From NCBI GenBank assembly GCA_965198285.1, contig OZ240251.1, positions 3,162,001 through 3,226,000 of the forward strand: a stretch of 64,000 bases of DNA, read 5' to 3'. The position numbers and the translations under genes were made by a program. The DNA is from UBA11872 sp965198285 (lineage in GTDB: Bacteria; Chloroflexota; UBA11872). This document shows positions 1 through 8,635 of this stretch, piece by piece. The notes beneath the pieces are model-generated. The model made no database searches. It was not told where the DNA came from and saw only the letters and a program-made list of their open reading frames with translations. The first letter of the stretch is position 1. Every line of letters begins with the position of its first letter.

Positions 1-1851
1 GATGAGGGGGCGCTCGTCTGTGACAGCTTTGGCGTAGCGTTCGCGCGAGGCTTGCACGCCTGCGATGGTGGACACCTCTGAGATCGGGACGTCCCACCAT
101 GACTCGTAGGTAGGCACGCCGTCCACGGCGTCCACGTCCACAGCAATGAGAGTGGAGCGGTCCGCCTCGCGCGCGTCGCCGAGGGCCTCGTGCAGGTCGT
201 CCGCAGTGTTGGCGCGGATGACGTTCATGCCGAGGCCCTCGGCGTTGGCGGCGAGGTCGAGTGGAATGGTGTCGCCGTCCAGCAGGCCCGAAGCGCCATT
301 TCGGTAGCGATATTGGGTGCCCCAGCCATCGGCGCCGACGTCGGTGGAGAGCGCGCGGATGCTGCCCCAGCCGTGGTTATCGAGCAGGACGACGTTGATC
401 TTGATGCCCTCCTGCAAGGCGGTGACGAGTTCCTGGGCCATCATCAGGTAGGAGCCGTCGCCGACCATGACGTAGACCTCACGCTCGGGGGCCGCCAGCT
501 TGGCGCCGATGCCGCCGGCGATCTCGTAGCCCATGCAGGAGTAGCCGTATTCCAGGTGGAAGCCGCCGGGCTGTTTGGTGCGCCAGAGCTTGTGAAGGTC
601 GCCGGGGAGGCTGCCGGCGGCGCAGACCACCACGTCCTCAGGCCTCGTGAAGTCGTTGACGACGCCGATGACGTGGCCCTGGCGCAGCGGGATGGCGTCG
701 GTGGCGGCCGTCTGCTGGTCGGTTTCGGCGATCCACTCGGCTCGCCGAGCGTCCACTTGCTGGCTGAAGGCCGTCGGGACGCGGTAGCCGGCAGCGGCCT
801 CAGCCAGTTCCTCCAGCACGACCTTGGCGTCGCCCTGCAGCGGGAGGGCGGCGTGCTTATAGGCGTCCAGTTCGGCCACATTGATGTTGATGAAGCGGAC
901 ATTCGGATTCTGAAACTGGGTTTTGGAAGCGGTGGTGAAGTCGGTGTAGCGCGTGCCGATGCCAATGATGAGGTCGGCGTCGCGTGCGACGAGGTTGGCG
1001 GCCGTGCCGCCGGAGAACCCGACGGCGCCCAGAACCTGGGGATGGTCGTGCGGCAAGGCGCCCTTGCCGGCCTTGGTCTCGGAGACAGGAATCCCGGTGG
1101 CCTCGACGAAGGCCTGTAGCGTGGCAGACGCCTCGCTGTATAGGACGCCGCCACCGGCAATGATGAGCGGACGCTGGCTGGCACGCAGCCAGGCGGCTGC
1201 CCGCTGTAAGAGATCAGCGTCGGGCCGCGCCCGCGGGATGTCCCAGACGCGGGGCTCGAATAGTCGGTCAGGGTAGTCGTAAGCCTCGGTCTGAACATCC
1301 TGCGGCAGGCAGAGCGTGACCGCGCCGGTGGATGCGGGGGATGTGAGCACTCGCATCGCTTCCATTAGCGCAGGCACCAGCTGGTCGGGGCGGTTGATGC
1401 GGTCCCAGTAGGTGGATACCGGGCGGAAGCAGTCGTTGACGGAAACGTCGTGTGACCAGGGCGCTTCGAGTTGCTGGAGGACCGGCGCGACTTTGCGGTT
1501 GGCAAAGATGTCGCCGGGCAGCAGCAGGACGGGCAGGCGGTTGATGGTGGCCGTGGCCGCGCCGGTGACCATGTTGGTGGCGCCGGGGCCGATGGACGAC
1601 GTGCAAGCCAGCGTGCCCAGGCGATTCTTCATCTTGGCGAAGCCAATGGCGCTGTGGACCATGGACTGCTCGTTGCGCGCCTGGTAGTAACGAAAGTCGG
1701 GGTTTTCCTGCAGGGCCTCGCCGACTCCGGCGACGTTTCCATGGCCGAATATGCCGAAACAGCCCGCGAAAAACGGCTGCCGGCTACCGTCTCGGGCCAC
1801 GTGCTGAACCTTGAGGAATTCAACCAGTGCCTGGGCCATCGTCTTCTTCAC
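1..1851 (-). CDS. iolD: 3D-(3,5/4)-trihydroxycyclohexane-1,2-dione acylhydrolase (IolD), 3' end cut by window
   Basis: Thiamine-diphosphate enzyme of myo-inositol catabolism that hydrolytically opens the trihydroxycyclohexanedione ring; cytoplasmic. My translation of the minus strand gives 617 codons open to the window edge. The N-terminal TPP pyrimidine domain contains the IolD-like stretches FGHGNVAGVGEAL and RNEQSMVHSAIGFAK. The central domain and a C-terminal TPP-binding domain follow, with the GDGSYLMMAQELVTAL motif (GDG...N type). The last visible residues (ESWWDVPISEVS) resemble the IolD C-terminus, so only a handful of codons should be missing. I chose GTG at 1851 (AAAGGGG 8 nt upstream; MKKTMAQALVEFL fits the family); ATG at 1839 is the alternative. 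It is divergent from the deacetylase at 2018. No other iol gene is visible. Acetolactate-synthase-type relatives are less likely because of the specific IolD motifs. Confidence 0.9.
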   Translation of the reverse strand, partial: MKKTMAQALVEFLKVQHVARDGSRQPFFAGCFGIFGHGNVAGVGEALQENPDFRYYQARNEQSMVHSAIGFAKMKNRLGTLACTSSIGPGATNMVTGAATATINRLPVLLLPGDIFANRKVAPVLQQLEAPWSHDVSVNDCFRPVSTYWDRINRPDQLVPALMEAMRVLTSPASTGAVTLCLPQDVQTEAYDYPDRLFEPRVWDIPRARPDADLLQRAAAWLRASQRPLIIAGGGVLYSEASATLQAFVEATGIPVSETKAGKGALPHDHPQVLGAVGFSGGTAANLVARDADLIIGIGTRYTDFTTASKTQFQNPNVRFININVAELDAYKHAALPLQGDAKVVLEELAEAAAGYRVPTAFSQQVDARRAEWIAETDQQTAATDAIPLRQGHVIGVVNDFTRPEDVVVCAAGSLPGDLHKLWRTKQPGGFHLEYGYSCMGYEIAGGIGAKLAAPEREVYVMVGDGSYLMMAQELVTALQEGIKINVVLLDNHGWGSIRALSTDVGADGWGTQYRYRNGASGLLDGDTIPLDLAANAEGLGMNVIRANTADDLHEALGDAREADRSTLIAVDVDAVDGVPTYESWWDVPISEVSTIAGVQASRERYAKAVTDERPLI

Positions 1852-2017
1852 CTGGAATGCCCCTTTGCTATCGTCGGCCGTCGACTCGGACGGTGTTTTG
1901 CCACGTGGTGCCCGCAGCCACCAATTTGCGCAACGAGTCGCAAGCGAATGTCACCAAGGCCGCAGCAGATCATACGAGAGACACCCATATCTGACGTTCA
2001 AGCCGGGGAGGTTTGAG

Positions 2018-2899
2018 ATGGCTGGCGTTCCACGAGCCAATGAGCTGCTGGGGCACCCCACCGACGCGCGGCTGTTGATCGTCAACGCCGATGACTTCGG
2101 CATGTGTCACGGCCAGAACCTGGGGGCGATCCGGTCGATTACCGAGGGCCTGGTGAGTTCGTGCTCTCTTATGGCGCCGACGCCGTGGTGTTTACATGCG
2201 GCCGAGTTTCTGCGCAGGCATCCAGACGTTTCATTCGCCGTTCACCTGACCATCGTTTCCGAGTACCGGTACTACCGCTGGGGGCCGTTGGCGCCGGCGG
2301 CGGAGGTGCCGTCGTTGGTGGATGAGTCCGGGTATTTTTTTGGTGACGACCGGTTTGATCACATCCTCGAGGCAGCCGACATCGGTGAGTTGGAGACAGA
2401 GTTCCGAGCGCAGATCGAAGCCGTAAGCACGCTTGGGCTACAACCCACCCATCTGGACACTCACTACGGTCCACACGAGTATCGGCAGGACATCTTCGAC
2501 CTAGCGTTTAGCCTGGCGCGAGAGTACGGGTTGGCCGTGCGCGTGGGGTCGCCCGAGCTGGTGCGGGGCTTGCTGGAGCAGGGCTTGCCGGCCGCCGAGC
2601 ACGGCGTGCTGGATTCGGGCCGGATTCCTCCGGAACAGAAGGCTGATGTGCTGGCCGCCAAGCTGCGGAAGCTGCCGGCGGGATTGAGCGAGTGGGCGTT
2701 GCACCCTGGAATCGCGACCGAGGAACTGCGGGCGGTGATGGCCGACCCCCGAGTGCCGGGCGTGACCGGCACACCGGAGGGTCGGCAGTCGGACTTCGAC
2801 GTGGCCGTCTCGGCGGAAGCCGCGCGGATCGTGCGGGAGGAGGGCATCCAGATCATCGGCTACCGCGAGTTGCAGGAGGTGTGGCAAGCGGCCGGTTAG
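2018..2899 (+). CDS. ChbG/YdjC-family carbohydrate deacetylase
   Basis: 293-residue protein of the YdjC/ChbG family, which removes N-acetyl groups from small sugars such as chitin oligosaccharides; probably cytoplasmic. The family metal-site motifs are visible: VNADDFGMC near residue 25 (D-D), the VHLT histidine near 75 and THLDTHYGPH near 150. The C-terminal ALHPG histidine follows. ATG 2018 is preceded by GGGGAGG at a good distance; an in-frame extension to 1811 lacks family similarity and was dropped. The gene is divergent from iolD and convergent with the sulfatase at 2896, sharing 4 nt of stop-codon sequence. The exact substrate cannot be read from sequence. Confidence 0.85.
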   Translation: MAGVPRANELLGHPTDARLLIVNADDFGMCHGQNLGAIRSITEGLVSSCSLMAPTPWCLHAAEFLRRHPDVSFAVHLTIVSEYRYYRWGPLAPAAEVPSLVDESGYFFGDDRFDHILEAADIGELETEFRAQIEAVSTLGLQPTHLDTHYGPHEYRQDIFDLAFSLAREYGLAVRVGSPELVRGLLEQGLPAAEHGVLDSGRIPPEQKADVLAAKLRKLPAGLSEWALHPGIATEELRAVMADPRVPGVTGTPEGRQSDFDVAVSAEAARIVREEGIQIIGYRELQEVWQAAG

Positions 2900-4371
2900 T
2901 TAGCCAGCGCTTGGGCGGCGCGTTTGACGATAGGGGCCAGGGGATCGCCGGTCTCGTGGACCCAGTCGACGATGCGTTGGGCGAGGGCTGCGCGGATGGC
3001 GGCGTAGGCCGGGTCGGCGATCAGGTTGGTCATCTCATGCGGGTCGGCTTGCAGGTCGTATAGCTCGGAGTCGTCGAGCAGGAAGAGATTGAGCTTCCAG
3101 CGTTCAGTACACACGGTCTTGATGAACTGGTGCTGGTCTTCGAAGTGGGAGTAGAACTCGGCGAAGATGGCGTCGCGCGGCGCCGGCGCGTCTGACGTCC
3201 AGGCGTCGGCGAAGCTACGGCCCTCGCCGGCGTCCACGTTGACCTCGCAGAGATTGCCGAGGGTGGACGTGAGGTCAATCGTGCTGAAGAGTGCGTCGCT
3301 GACCTGCCCGCCGTCGATCCGGCCGGGCCAGCGCACGATGAAGGGGATGCCGAGGGACTTCTCGTACATGGAGGGGCCTTTTTCGATCATGCGGTGCGCG
3401 CCCAGGCTCTCACCGTGGTCGGAAAGCACGACCACGATCGTGTCATCGGCCAGTCCCTGGGCTTGCAGGTGGTCCAGCATCCGGCCGACCTCGGTGTCGA
3501 CGTGCGCCACGAGCCCGTGATAGTGCGCGATCAAGCGGCGCCAGTCGTCGTCGCTCATGTTGCGGACCCATTGGTGCTGGACGGACTCGCGAAGCGTGCG
3601 CGGCTTGGTGGACAGGTCGTCGGCCAGCGAGACCGGCAAATCGACCTCGTCCGGCGATACCAGGTCGGGGAATTCGCCGGGCGAGATGATCGGCGGATGC
3701 GGATCTTTGATCGAGCAGCAGAACACCCAGGGGCGCTCGTCGCGCGAGTCGAGGAACTCGATGGCCTGATCGACGGCCCAGGACGTGCGGGCGTGCTCGA
3801 CGGGAATGGTGGATGCGCCGGACGGAAATATGCCGTTGGCCAGCGAGCCCGAGGCGCCAAAGCGGCGATGCTCCTGGTGAAACGTCTCGGCTAGCCCGTG
3901 CCGTTCGAGGTGCTGGATGTAGAAGTCGCGGCCGTCTTTCCAGTAGCGGTAGGTGCGCCAGAAGTCAGTCCAGCCGTGATGCGGGGTCTCGTCGTCGCCC
4001 ATGTGCCAGGAGCCGGTGTAGCCCATGCGGTAGCCGGCGGCCTGGAATGCCTGCCCCAGCGAGGGCACGGATTCCGGCAGCGGGGTGCGATGCACCAGTG
4101 GCCCCACCTCCGCCTGCCAGTCCGCCGGGAACTCTGTCGAATCGCCAACTCGGTACACCTGATGCTGGTGCGGGTAGCGTCCGGTGAACATGGACGCCCG
4201 GGCGGGGGCGCATTGAGGCAACGGCACGTAGGCGCGAGTGAGTTTGAGGCCGTCGGCAGCCAGCCGATCGAACACGGGGGTGCGTGCGGCTCGGCAGCCG
4301 TAGGACCCGAGCGCGCCCCGCTGAAGCTGATCCATGAGCACGATCAGGACGTTGGGACGACGCGCGACCAT
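2896..4371 (-). CDS. Type I sulfatase (1)
   Basis: 491-residue sulfatase of the alkaline-phosphatase superfamily that hydrolyses sulfate esters after conversion of Cys54 to formylglycine (motif CAPAR). Metal ligands are suggested by LMDQ (Asp14) and LSDHGESLGAH. A second conserved segment, MYEKSLGIPFIVRWPG, fits choline-sulfatase/arylsulfatase-like enzymes. No signal peptide: the protein starts directly with MVARRPNVLIV, so it is probably cytosolic. ATG 4371 has GGGAG 8 nt upstream; an in-frame ATG at 4458 would add 29 unrelated residues. It overlaps the end of the convergent deacetylase gene by 4 nt. The substrate is not predictable. Confidence 0.92.
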   Translation of the reverse strand: MVARRPNVLIVLMDQLQRGALGSYGCRAARTPVFDRLAADGLKLTRAYVPLPQCAPARASMFTGRYPHQHQVYRVGDSTEFPADWQAEVGPLVHRTPLPESVPSLGQAFQAAGYRMGYTGSWHMGDDETPHHGWTDFWRTYRYWKDGRDFYIQHLERHGLAETFHQEHRRFGASGSLANGIFPSGASTIPVEHARTSWAVDQAIEFLDSRDERPWVFCCSIKDPHPPIISPGEFPDLVSPDEVDLPVSLADDLSTKPRTLRESVQHQWVRNMSDDDWRRLIAHYHGLVAHVDTEVGRMLDHLQAQGLADDTIVVVLSDHGESLGAHRMIEKGPSMYEKSLGIPFIVRWPGRIDGGQVSDALFSTIDLTSTLGNLCEVNVDAGEGRSFADAWTSDAPAPRDAIFAEFYSHFEDQHQFIKTVCTERWKLNLFLLDDSELYDLQADPHEMTNLIADPAYAAIRAALAQRIVDWVHETGDPLAPIVKRAAQALAN

Positions 4372-4525
4372 GCCATCGCTCCCGAACGAGGAGGCAGACG
4401 CCGCCAGCTTGCCAGACTCCCCAGCCGTCACTTCGGTAACCAGCGGAATCCGGGGCACCCGAGGGACGCTGGACCTCGGCGCCGCAAGTTTCTGCCAGCT
4501 GGAATCCGCCTGGCGACAGGCTCGA

Positions 4526-4832
4526 AACGGGCAGTTGGCTGCAAATAAGAGTTTCTTCTAAGAAACTCTTGACCCGCGGCGCCGCGCATCCCGGCGGGGG
4601 ACGGGATGCGTCTCGGAAGGCCCGGGCTACGGCCCGGGGATCGAGGACGGCTCAGGGTCCGTTTGGGTCCGGGACGGGCTGGTGGCCGGACTGACGGAAC
4701 AAGGCGGCAAGCGGGGCAGTGGGCATGCGGGAATGGGTTGCGGGATCTGTGCGACTATCGTACACTATACGTGTACGACGGGCAAGCCTGGACTGAGCCG
4801 GGAGCGCGGGGGCGCTTCGGGCCGCGGCGGCG
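4526..4832. repeat. Dispersed repeat, copy A
   Basis: This stretch is closely matched in the same orientation by 8636-8913. Shared blocks include GCATGCGGGAATGGGTTGCG, TGTGCGACTATCGTACACT and GGGAGCGCGGGGGCGCT. Relative to copy B it carries an extra segment of about 43 nt (4543-4585) that contains an 11-bp perfect inverted repeat with a 2-nt spacer (4547-4557 / 4560-4570). Its core CGTACAC-TATAC-GTGTACG (4759-4777) is a 7-bp inverted repeat, like a dimeric regulator's operator. Confidence 0.8.
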
Positions 4833-4843
4833 GGCCGGATGGG

Positions 4844-5005
4844 ATGCTCGTACGGCGCTTTGCCCGTGTGGAGGCCAACCTCCAAACGGAGACCGAGCAG
4901 TTCGTGTCCTGGTTTCAGAGCGGCCCATCGCGCTACCGGTTCGAGCACATGCCGCGCGGATTCGAGGTGGTCGACTTCATCGCGAGTTGGAACCAGTACA
5001 CCTAG
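4844..5005 (+). pseudogene. Possible C-terminal gene remnant (53 codons)
   Basis: Open stretch beginning at an ATG just after repeat A and ending with TAG at 5003-5005. Codon third positions are strongly G/C, as in the real genes here, and the peptide (…FVSWFQSGPSRYRF…VVDFIASWNQYT) looks like a protein C-terminus. I cannot assign a family. It is followed 33 nt later by the hairpin 5038-5061, which may be an old terminator. It could equally be a short real gene read from the palindromic promoter in repeat A. Low confidence. Confidence 0.3.
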
Positions 5006-5037
5006 ACGCCCCGCCCTCCCGACCCCACCGGGTCGGT

Positions 5038-5061
5038 CTGCGCGGCCGCTTGGCCGCGCAG
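5038..5061 (+). terminator. Perfect 10-bp hairpin, terminator-like
   Basis: CTGCGCGGCC and GGCCGCGCAG flank a GCTT loop. It lies 33 nt after the stop of the fragment at 4844-5005. There is no T-run, so its role as a terminator is uncertain. Confidence 0.4.
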
Positions 5062-5110
5062 CACACGGCCGCCTTGAAGCCGATCCAGCGGCCATCCGTG
5101 CCGCTCCCGA

Positions 5111-5275
5111 CAGACCATCCAACGTCAGCGCCGCTTCGCCCAGTGCCTGTCGGCCGACGAGCTGCAACGGCTTTTCCCCAGCCACCTCACTACCTACGCC
5201 CGGATCGTCGCGGACAACATGCCAAGCGCGCAGACACTACATTGGTTCCACGTGCCTATGACCTATATCCGATAG
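5111..5275 (+). pseudogene. Possible second coding fragment, unassigned
   Basis: In the same frame register as 4844-5005 but separated by stops. It reads QTIQRQRRFAQCLSADEL…ARIVADNM… and ends at TAG 5273-5275. The composition is protein-like (amphipathic, normal amino-acid mix) but there is no start codon with a ribosome site. I do not recognise a family. It may be debris of the same disrupted gene as the preceding fragment. Confidence 0.22.
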
Positions 5276-5757
5276 CCTTTGACCCTCAGTAAGTTATGGG
5301 GATTTCGTTGCCTTATGCTCGGTCGGCGCCTCAACGGATGAGGCGCGACCGGTATCCCGATGACTCCCGTCGCTCGGTGGGCTATGCTTGATCACATGTC
5401 TCCTTGGGCGAAAAGGGAACACGCGTCCTCTCGGTCATCCGATACAAACATGAGACGAAAGTCTCCGGTGACGACAGCGTGAAGCCGAGCGAGTTTCAAA
5501 GTTTCGGGCTACCATTCACAGGCAACTCCACTAGTCTTGCGGACGGGCAGGTCGGCGCATGGGTGCGTAGGACTATCGGGTCAACAGGGACAAGGGTTGC
5601 ATGGGCGGGCCACTGGAGCGGCCTGAGAGCACGTCTGCCTAGATTTTCACCTCCTCATCAAGCTCAGGCAAGTCTTCTACCCACTCGATGTGTAAGATCC
5701 TGAGCGGATTGCAACCTGCAAAAGATACAAGAAGTGTGATGGAGGGAACGATCTCCA

Positions 5758-7473
5758 ATGGGTATGAACGCAAGCAACCGATCCCTGCCCGACTGGTTTG
5801 CCCGCGTGCGAACAGGGCAGGTCGCACTGCCACGGTTCCAACGGTTCGAGAGCTGGAGCCATTCCGAGGTAGTCACACTTCTGGATTCGGTTTTGCGGGG
5901 ACGTCCGGTTGGTGCGGCACTAGTGCTCGAGATCGGCGATACAGAGCCGTTTGTTAGCCGTACGATGGTAGGTGCGCCTGCACCGACCGAGCGGATTACC
6001 GAGCATTTGTTGGACGGCCAGCAGCGATTGACGGCGCTTTGGAAGGCCCTCAACGACGGGTATGCGAATCGAACCTACTTCGCTCTGCTGAAGCCAGAAG
6101 CTAGGGACGATCCGCTGGCAATTGGCATAGGCCGGTGGCAAAGAAACGAGCGAGTCTATCCACTGTGGGCTGATCAGCCGCAGGAGCAACTGGAGCGTGG
6201 CCTGGCACCGATGCGCCTCTTGGGTCCCGAGACTGAACAAGATCAAATCGTCGCATGGTGCGACGACGCTACGACTTCTATAGCAGATAGTCGAATTGTT
6301 GAACGGAAAGTGGGAATGCTACGCACGGCTGTACGGGAGGCGAACCTTCCCTATCTGTCCCTACCAGTCGAAACGCCCCCAGATGAGGCGATCGACGTTT
6401 TTATCAGGATGAACACGACGTCGGTTCGACTCTCGGCATTCGATATTGTCGTCGCCCAGTTTGAAGCGGCCACCGGGCAGTCGCTGCACGACCTCGAGGG
6501 CTTGCTGCGTTCAGCCGTACCTACCGCGGAACGATATGTGCAAGTTCCCGACCTAGTCCTGCGAGTCGCCGCGCTGCGCGAGGATCGGCCACCAACCGAA
6601 TCGTCGTTCCTACGCTTGAATCTCCAGCGACTCTCAGACGATTGGAGTGCGATCGAGAGCGGTGTTGATGGAGCCATCGGATTCCTCGAAGAGGAGAACA
6701 TTTTCGACCGGGATCGATTGCCCACGGTCGCCGTGGTCCCCGTGCTTGCTGCGATTTGGAGTCAGATGCCACAGTCGCTCGACGCACTTGGACAAGCACG
6801 TACGCTGCTGCGTCAATACCTGTGGCGTTCATTCTTCACCGAACGTTACGACCGAGCAGCGGCGACGGCGGCTCTGCAAGATTATCGCGGTCTCGAAGCT
6901 CAACTGGTTGGCGGACAAGCGCACGCCCCGATTCCGGTACTTGACGAGACGCGGTTTCCAATCGCAGCGGTTGAAGCTCTGGAACGTGCCCCGTGGCCAC
7001 GGATTCGTAACACGCTCTCCCGTGCAATTCTGGCCGTTTCCCTCCGAGGCGGCGGTTGGGACTTTGCCGACGAAACGCCAGCCACGCGGGAATCCCTAAC
7101 GAGACGGGAATACCATCATCTGTTCCCCGCAGCACTGCTCAGGAGCGACGGGCAGTTGGACGACTCGGACATCAACCTAGCATTGAACTGCGCCCTGGTG
7201 ACCTGGAACACCAACCGACACATCTCTGCGAAAGAGCCCGTCGCGTACCTGCGGGAGCGTGTTGAGCGTGCGCCGTTGGGAGAGGATCAAATCCGGCGCC
7301 GACTTCGCTCGCATCAGATTCCGTACACGGAGCTCAATGTTGGCGGGTATGCCGATATCAGATCTCAGAATGAGCGGTCTGCCCGAGTCAGATCCGACTA
7401 CATACGCTTCGTTCGCGCGCGCGCCGAGAAGACTTACGGCGTGGTTGCGAAACTGTGCAATGGCGAAGAGTAG
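5758..7473 (+). CDS. DUF262 / HNH (GmrSD-like) protein
   Basis: 571 residues. The N-terminal DUF262 (ParB/Srx-like fold) domain has the signature DGQQRLTAL (Asp86 onward). Its family includes GmrS, the NTP-dependent half of GmrSD type IV restriction enzymes that act on modified phage DNA. The C-terminal HNH-type nuclease motif is visible as REYHHLFP (His453-His454), with Asn477 in ALNCALVTWNTNRHIS. A single chain carrying both halves is a known GmrSD arrangement. GGAGGG lies 12 nt before ATG 5758; a second ATG at 5764 is possible. Base composition and codons are visibly less GC-rich than in the neighbours. The gene sits between repeat copies A and B and is convergent with the DUF6884 gene. 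An anti-phage role is inference from the family. Confidence 0.8.
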   Translation: MGMNASNRSLPDWFARVRTGQVALPRFQRFESWSHSEVVTLLDSVLRGRPVGAALVLEIGDTEPFVSRTMVGAPAPTERITEHLLDGQQRLTALWKALNDGYANRTYFALLKPEARDDPLAIGIGRWQRNERVYPLWADQPQEQLERGLAPMRLLGPETEQDQIVAWCDDATTSIADSRIVERKVGMLRTAVREANLPYLSLPVETPPDEAIDVFIRMNTTSVRLSAFDIVVAQFEAATGQSLHDLEGLLRSAVPTAERYVQVPDLVLRVAALREDRPPTESSFLRLNLQRLSDDWSAIESGVDGAIGFLEEENIFDRDRLPTVAVVPVLAAIWSQMPQSLDALGQARTLLRQYLWRSFFTERYDRAAATAALQDYRGLEAQLVGGQAHAPIPVLDETRFPIAAVEALERAPWPRIRNTLSRAILAVSLRGGGWDFADETPATRESLTRREYHHLFPAALLRSDGQLDDSDINLALNCALVTWNTNRHISAKEPVAYLRERVERAPLGEDQIRRRLRSHQIPYTELNVGGYADIRSQNERSARVRSDYIRFVRARAEKTYGVVAKLCNGEE

Positions 7474-7575
7474 GGCGGGTGACAGGACGCAGCTTCCTTC
7501 AACTCGTAAAGCTGATGACCACCTTGCCACCGAGATGCATGTCTTGGAAGCCGGCGGAGTCACGAATCTCGTGAT

Positions 7576-7992
7576 TCACGCGAGGCCAGACAGCCAGCGC
7601 ATCTGTTCGCCGATTCGAAAGCCTTGCATAGGCACGGAGACGAGCAAGCCACGACGGTGCAACGATGGTGTGAGGAATTCGCGATAGCGTAGACCGGCCA
7701 AGAACACAACCTCCGTGACGCCTTCAAGGTGGGATTCCAATTGCATGAGCACTCGACGCGCCCAACGGCGACGATCGGCCACGGACATCGTGTTCAGTGT
7801 GCGGTCGTACGGCACGATCACCTCATCCGGCCGAACGAGCCCGTATTCGGCGGATAGAATGAACCACGGCAGGCTTGTTCCTACCACATGGCTGCGAGCC
7901 TTGCGGAACAAGGCCGAGGTGTAGAGACATTTTGCGGGCGCGGGAACCGGCTGTTTTCGCGCCGCGCATGACACCAAGTGGATCGTTCCCAT
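7576..7992 (-). CDS. DUF6884-family protein
   Basis: 138 residues when started at ATG 7992 (MGTIHLVSCAARKQ). The family hallmarks are an N-terminal HLVSC with basic residues, a central LSAEYGLVRPDEVIVPYDRTL segment and a late FLAGLRYREFL strand. Members are small, often near mobile or defence genes, and of unsettled function (nucleotide- or nucleic-acid-related folds have been suggested). ATG 8055 would add 21 residues and overlap the divergent HIT gene's start, so the shorter form is preferred; neither start has a clear Shine-Dalgarno. It is convergent with the DUF262 gene (102 bp gap containing a small TCACGA/TCGTGA inverted repeat at 7560-7574). Confidence 0.68.
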   Translation of the reverse strand: MGTIHLVSCAARKQPVPAPAKCLYTSALFRKARSHVVGTSLPWFILSAEYGLVRPDEVIVPYDRTLNTMSVADRRRWARRVLMQLESHLEGVTEVVFLAGLRYREFLTPSLHRRGLLVSVPMQGFRIGEQMRWLSGLA

Positions 7993-8047
7993 CACGGTCG
8001 GACGGCTGTCGCTTGGTGGAACCTGAGCTGCCACCCGTGCTCTTGAC

Positions 8048-8515
8048 GTGACCATAACGAGCTGCAGTTTGCCAGTTCTTCCGCGCCTCCGTAGGTCACA
8101 TCGCTTACACGCGATCGCGGCTGGCGCCGAGCCCGAGTTCACGGCCTGGCGCGACGAGGACGTGCTGGTGCAGATCAGCCGGCACTGGGACCGGGACAAC
8201 CCTGGCCGTGCGCTCGTGATCCCGCTGGCGCACTTCAAGAACATCTACACGCTGCCCGACGACCTGGCGGGCCGAATCGCCGGAATGGCGCGCCGCGTAG
8301 CCATCGCCATGCGCCGTGGGTACCCCTGTGACGGCGTGACCGTGCGCCAGAACAATGAGCCAGCCGGCGGCCAGGACATCTGGCACCTGGACACGCACGT
8401 GGTCCCGTGCCACACGGGAGGCAAATGGCGCGGCTCACGTCTCCGGCGGGCGAGCGATGCCGAGCGAGCACGCTACGCGGCCCGCCTGCGCCAGAGCCTC
8501 GCGACGATCGATTAG
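8048..8515 (+). CDS. HIT-like protein with altered histidine triad
   Basis: 155 residues beginning at GTG 8048. The body resembles a HIT (histidine triad) nucleotide hydrolase/transferase: an EDVLVQISRHWDRDNPGRALVIP-like strand pair, then VRQNNEPAGGQ leading into WHLDTHVVP. Canonical HIT proteins have H-x-H-x-H; here the middle position, the usual AMP-accepting nucleophile, is Asp. The N-terminus (TSCSLPVLPRLRRSH) is also poor compared with the usual zinc-binding CxxC start. The gene may be a non-catalytic or repurposed nucleotide-binding protein, or may be decaying. It is divergent from the DUF6884 gene and lies inside the repeat-flanked patch. Confidence 0.65.
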   Translation: MTITSCSLPVLPRLRRSHRLHAIAAGAEPEFTAWRDEDVLVQISRHWDRDNPGRALVIPLAHFKNIYTLPDDLAGRIAGMARRVAIAMRRGYPCDGVTVRQNNEPAGGQDIWHLDTHVVPCHTGGKWRGSRLRRASDAERARYAARLRQSLATID

Positions 8516-8635
8516 ACGCTCGGCGCGTCGTAAGCGATGGTCGTTCGCCGGAGCAACCTAGCAAGGCGACGAGGCGACCGGCGAGCGAGGGCCTGGACTG
8601 GAAACTCCCGCAGCGCGATGTTGCGGCGCGATTGG

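Larger units (their letters stand above)
4372..5757. other. Long non-coding / degenerate region with repeat copy A
   Basis: About 1.4 kb without a convincing full gene. It contains repeat copy A (4526-4832), the palindromes 4547-4570 and 4759-4777, two short coding-like fragments (4844-5005 and 5111-5275) and a perfect 10-bp hairpin at 5038-5061 (GCTT loop). From 5280 to 5700 I see nothing recognisable, apart from the leader of the DUF262 gene. The mix of repeats and gene remnants suggests decayed mobile or accessory DNA. Confidence 0.6.

Noticed and set aside
190..1606. Long plus- and minus-strand frames opposite or shifted to iolD
   Set aside because: They are high-GC shadows; the minus-strand frame encoding IolD motifs runs through the whole region.
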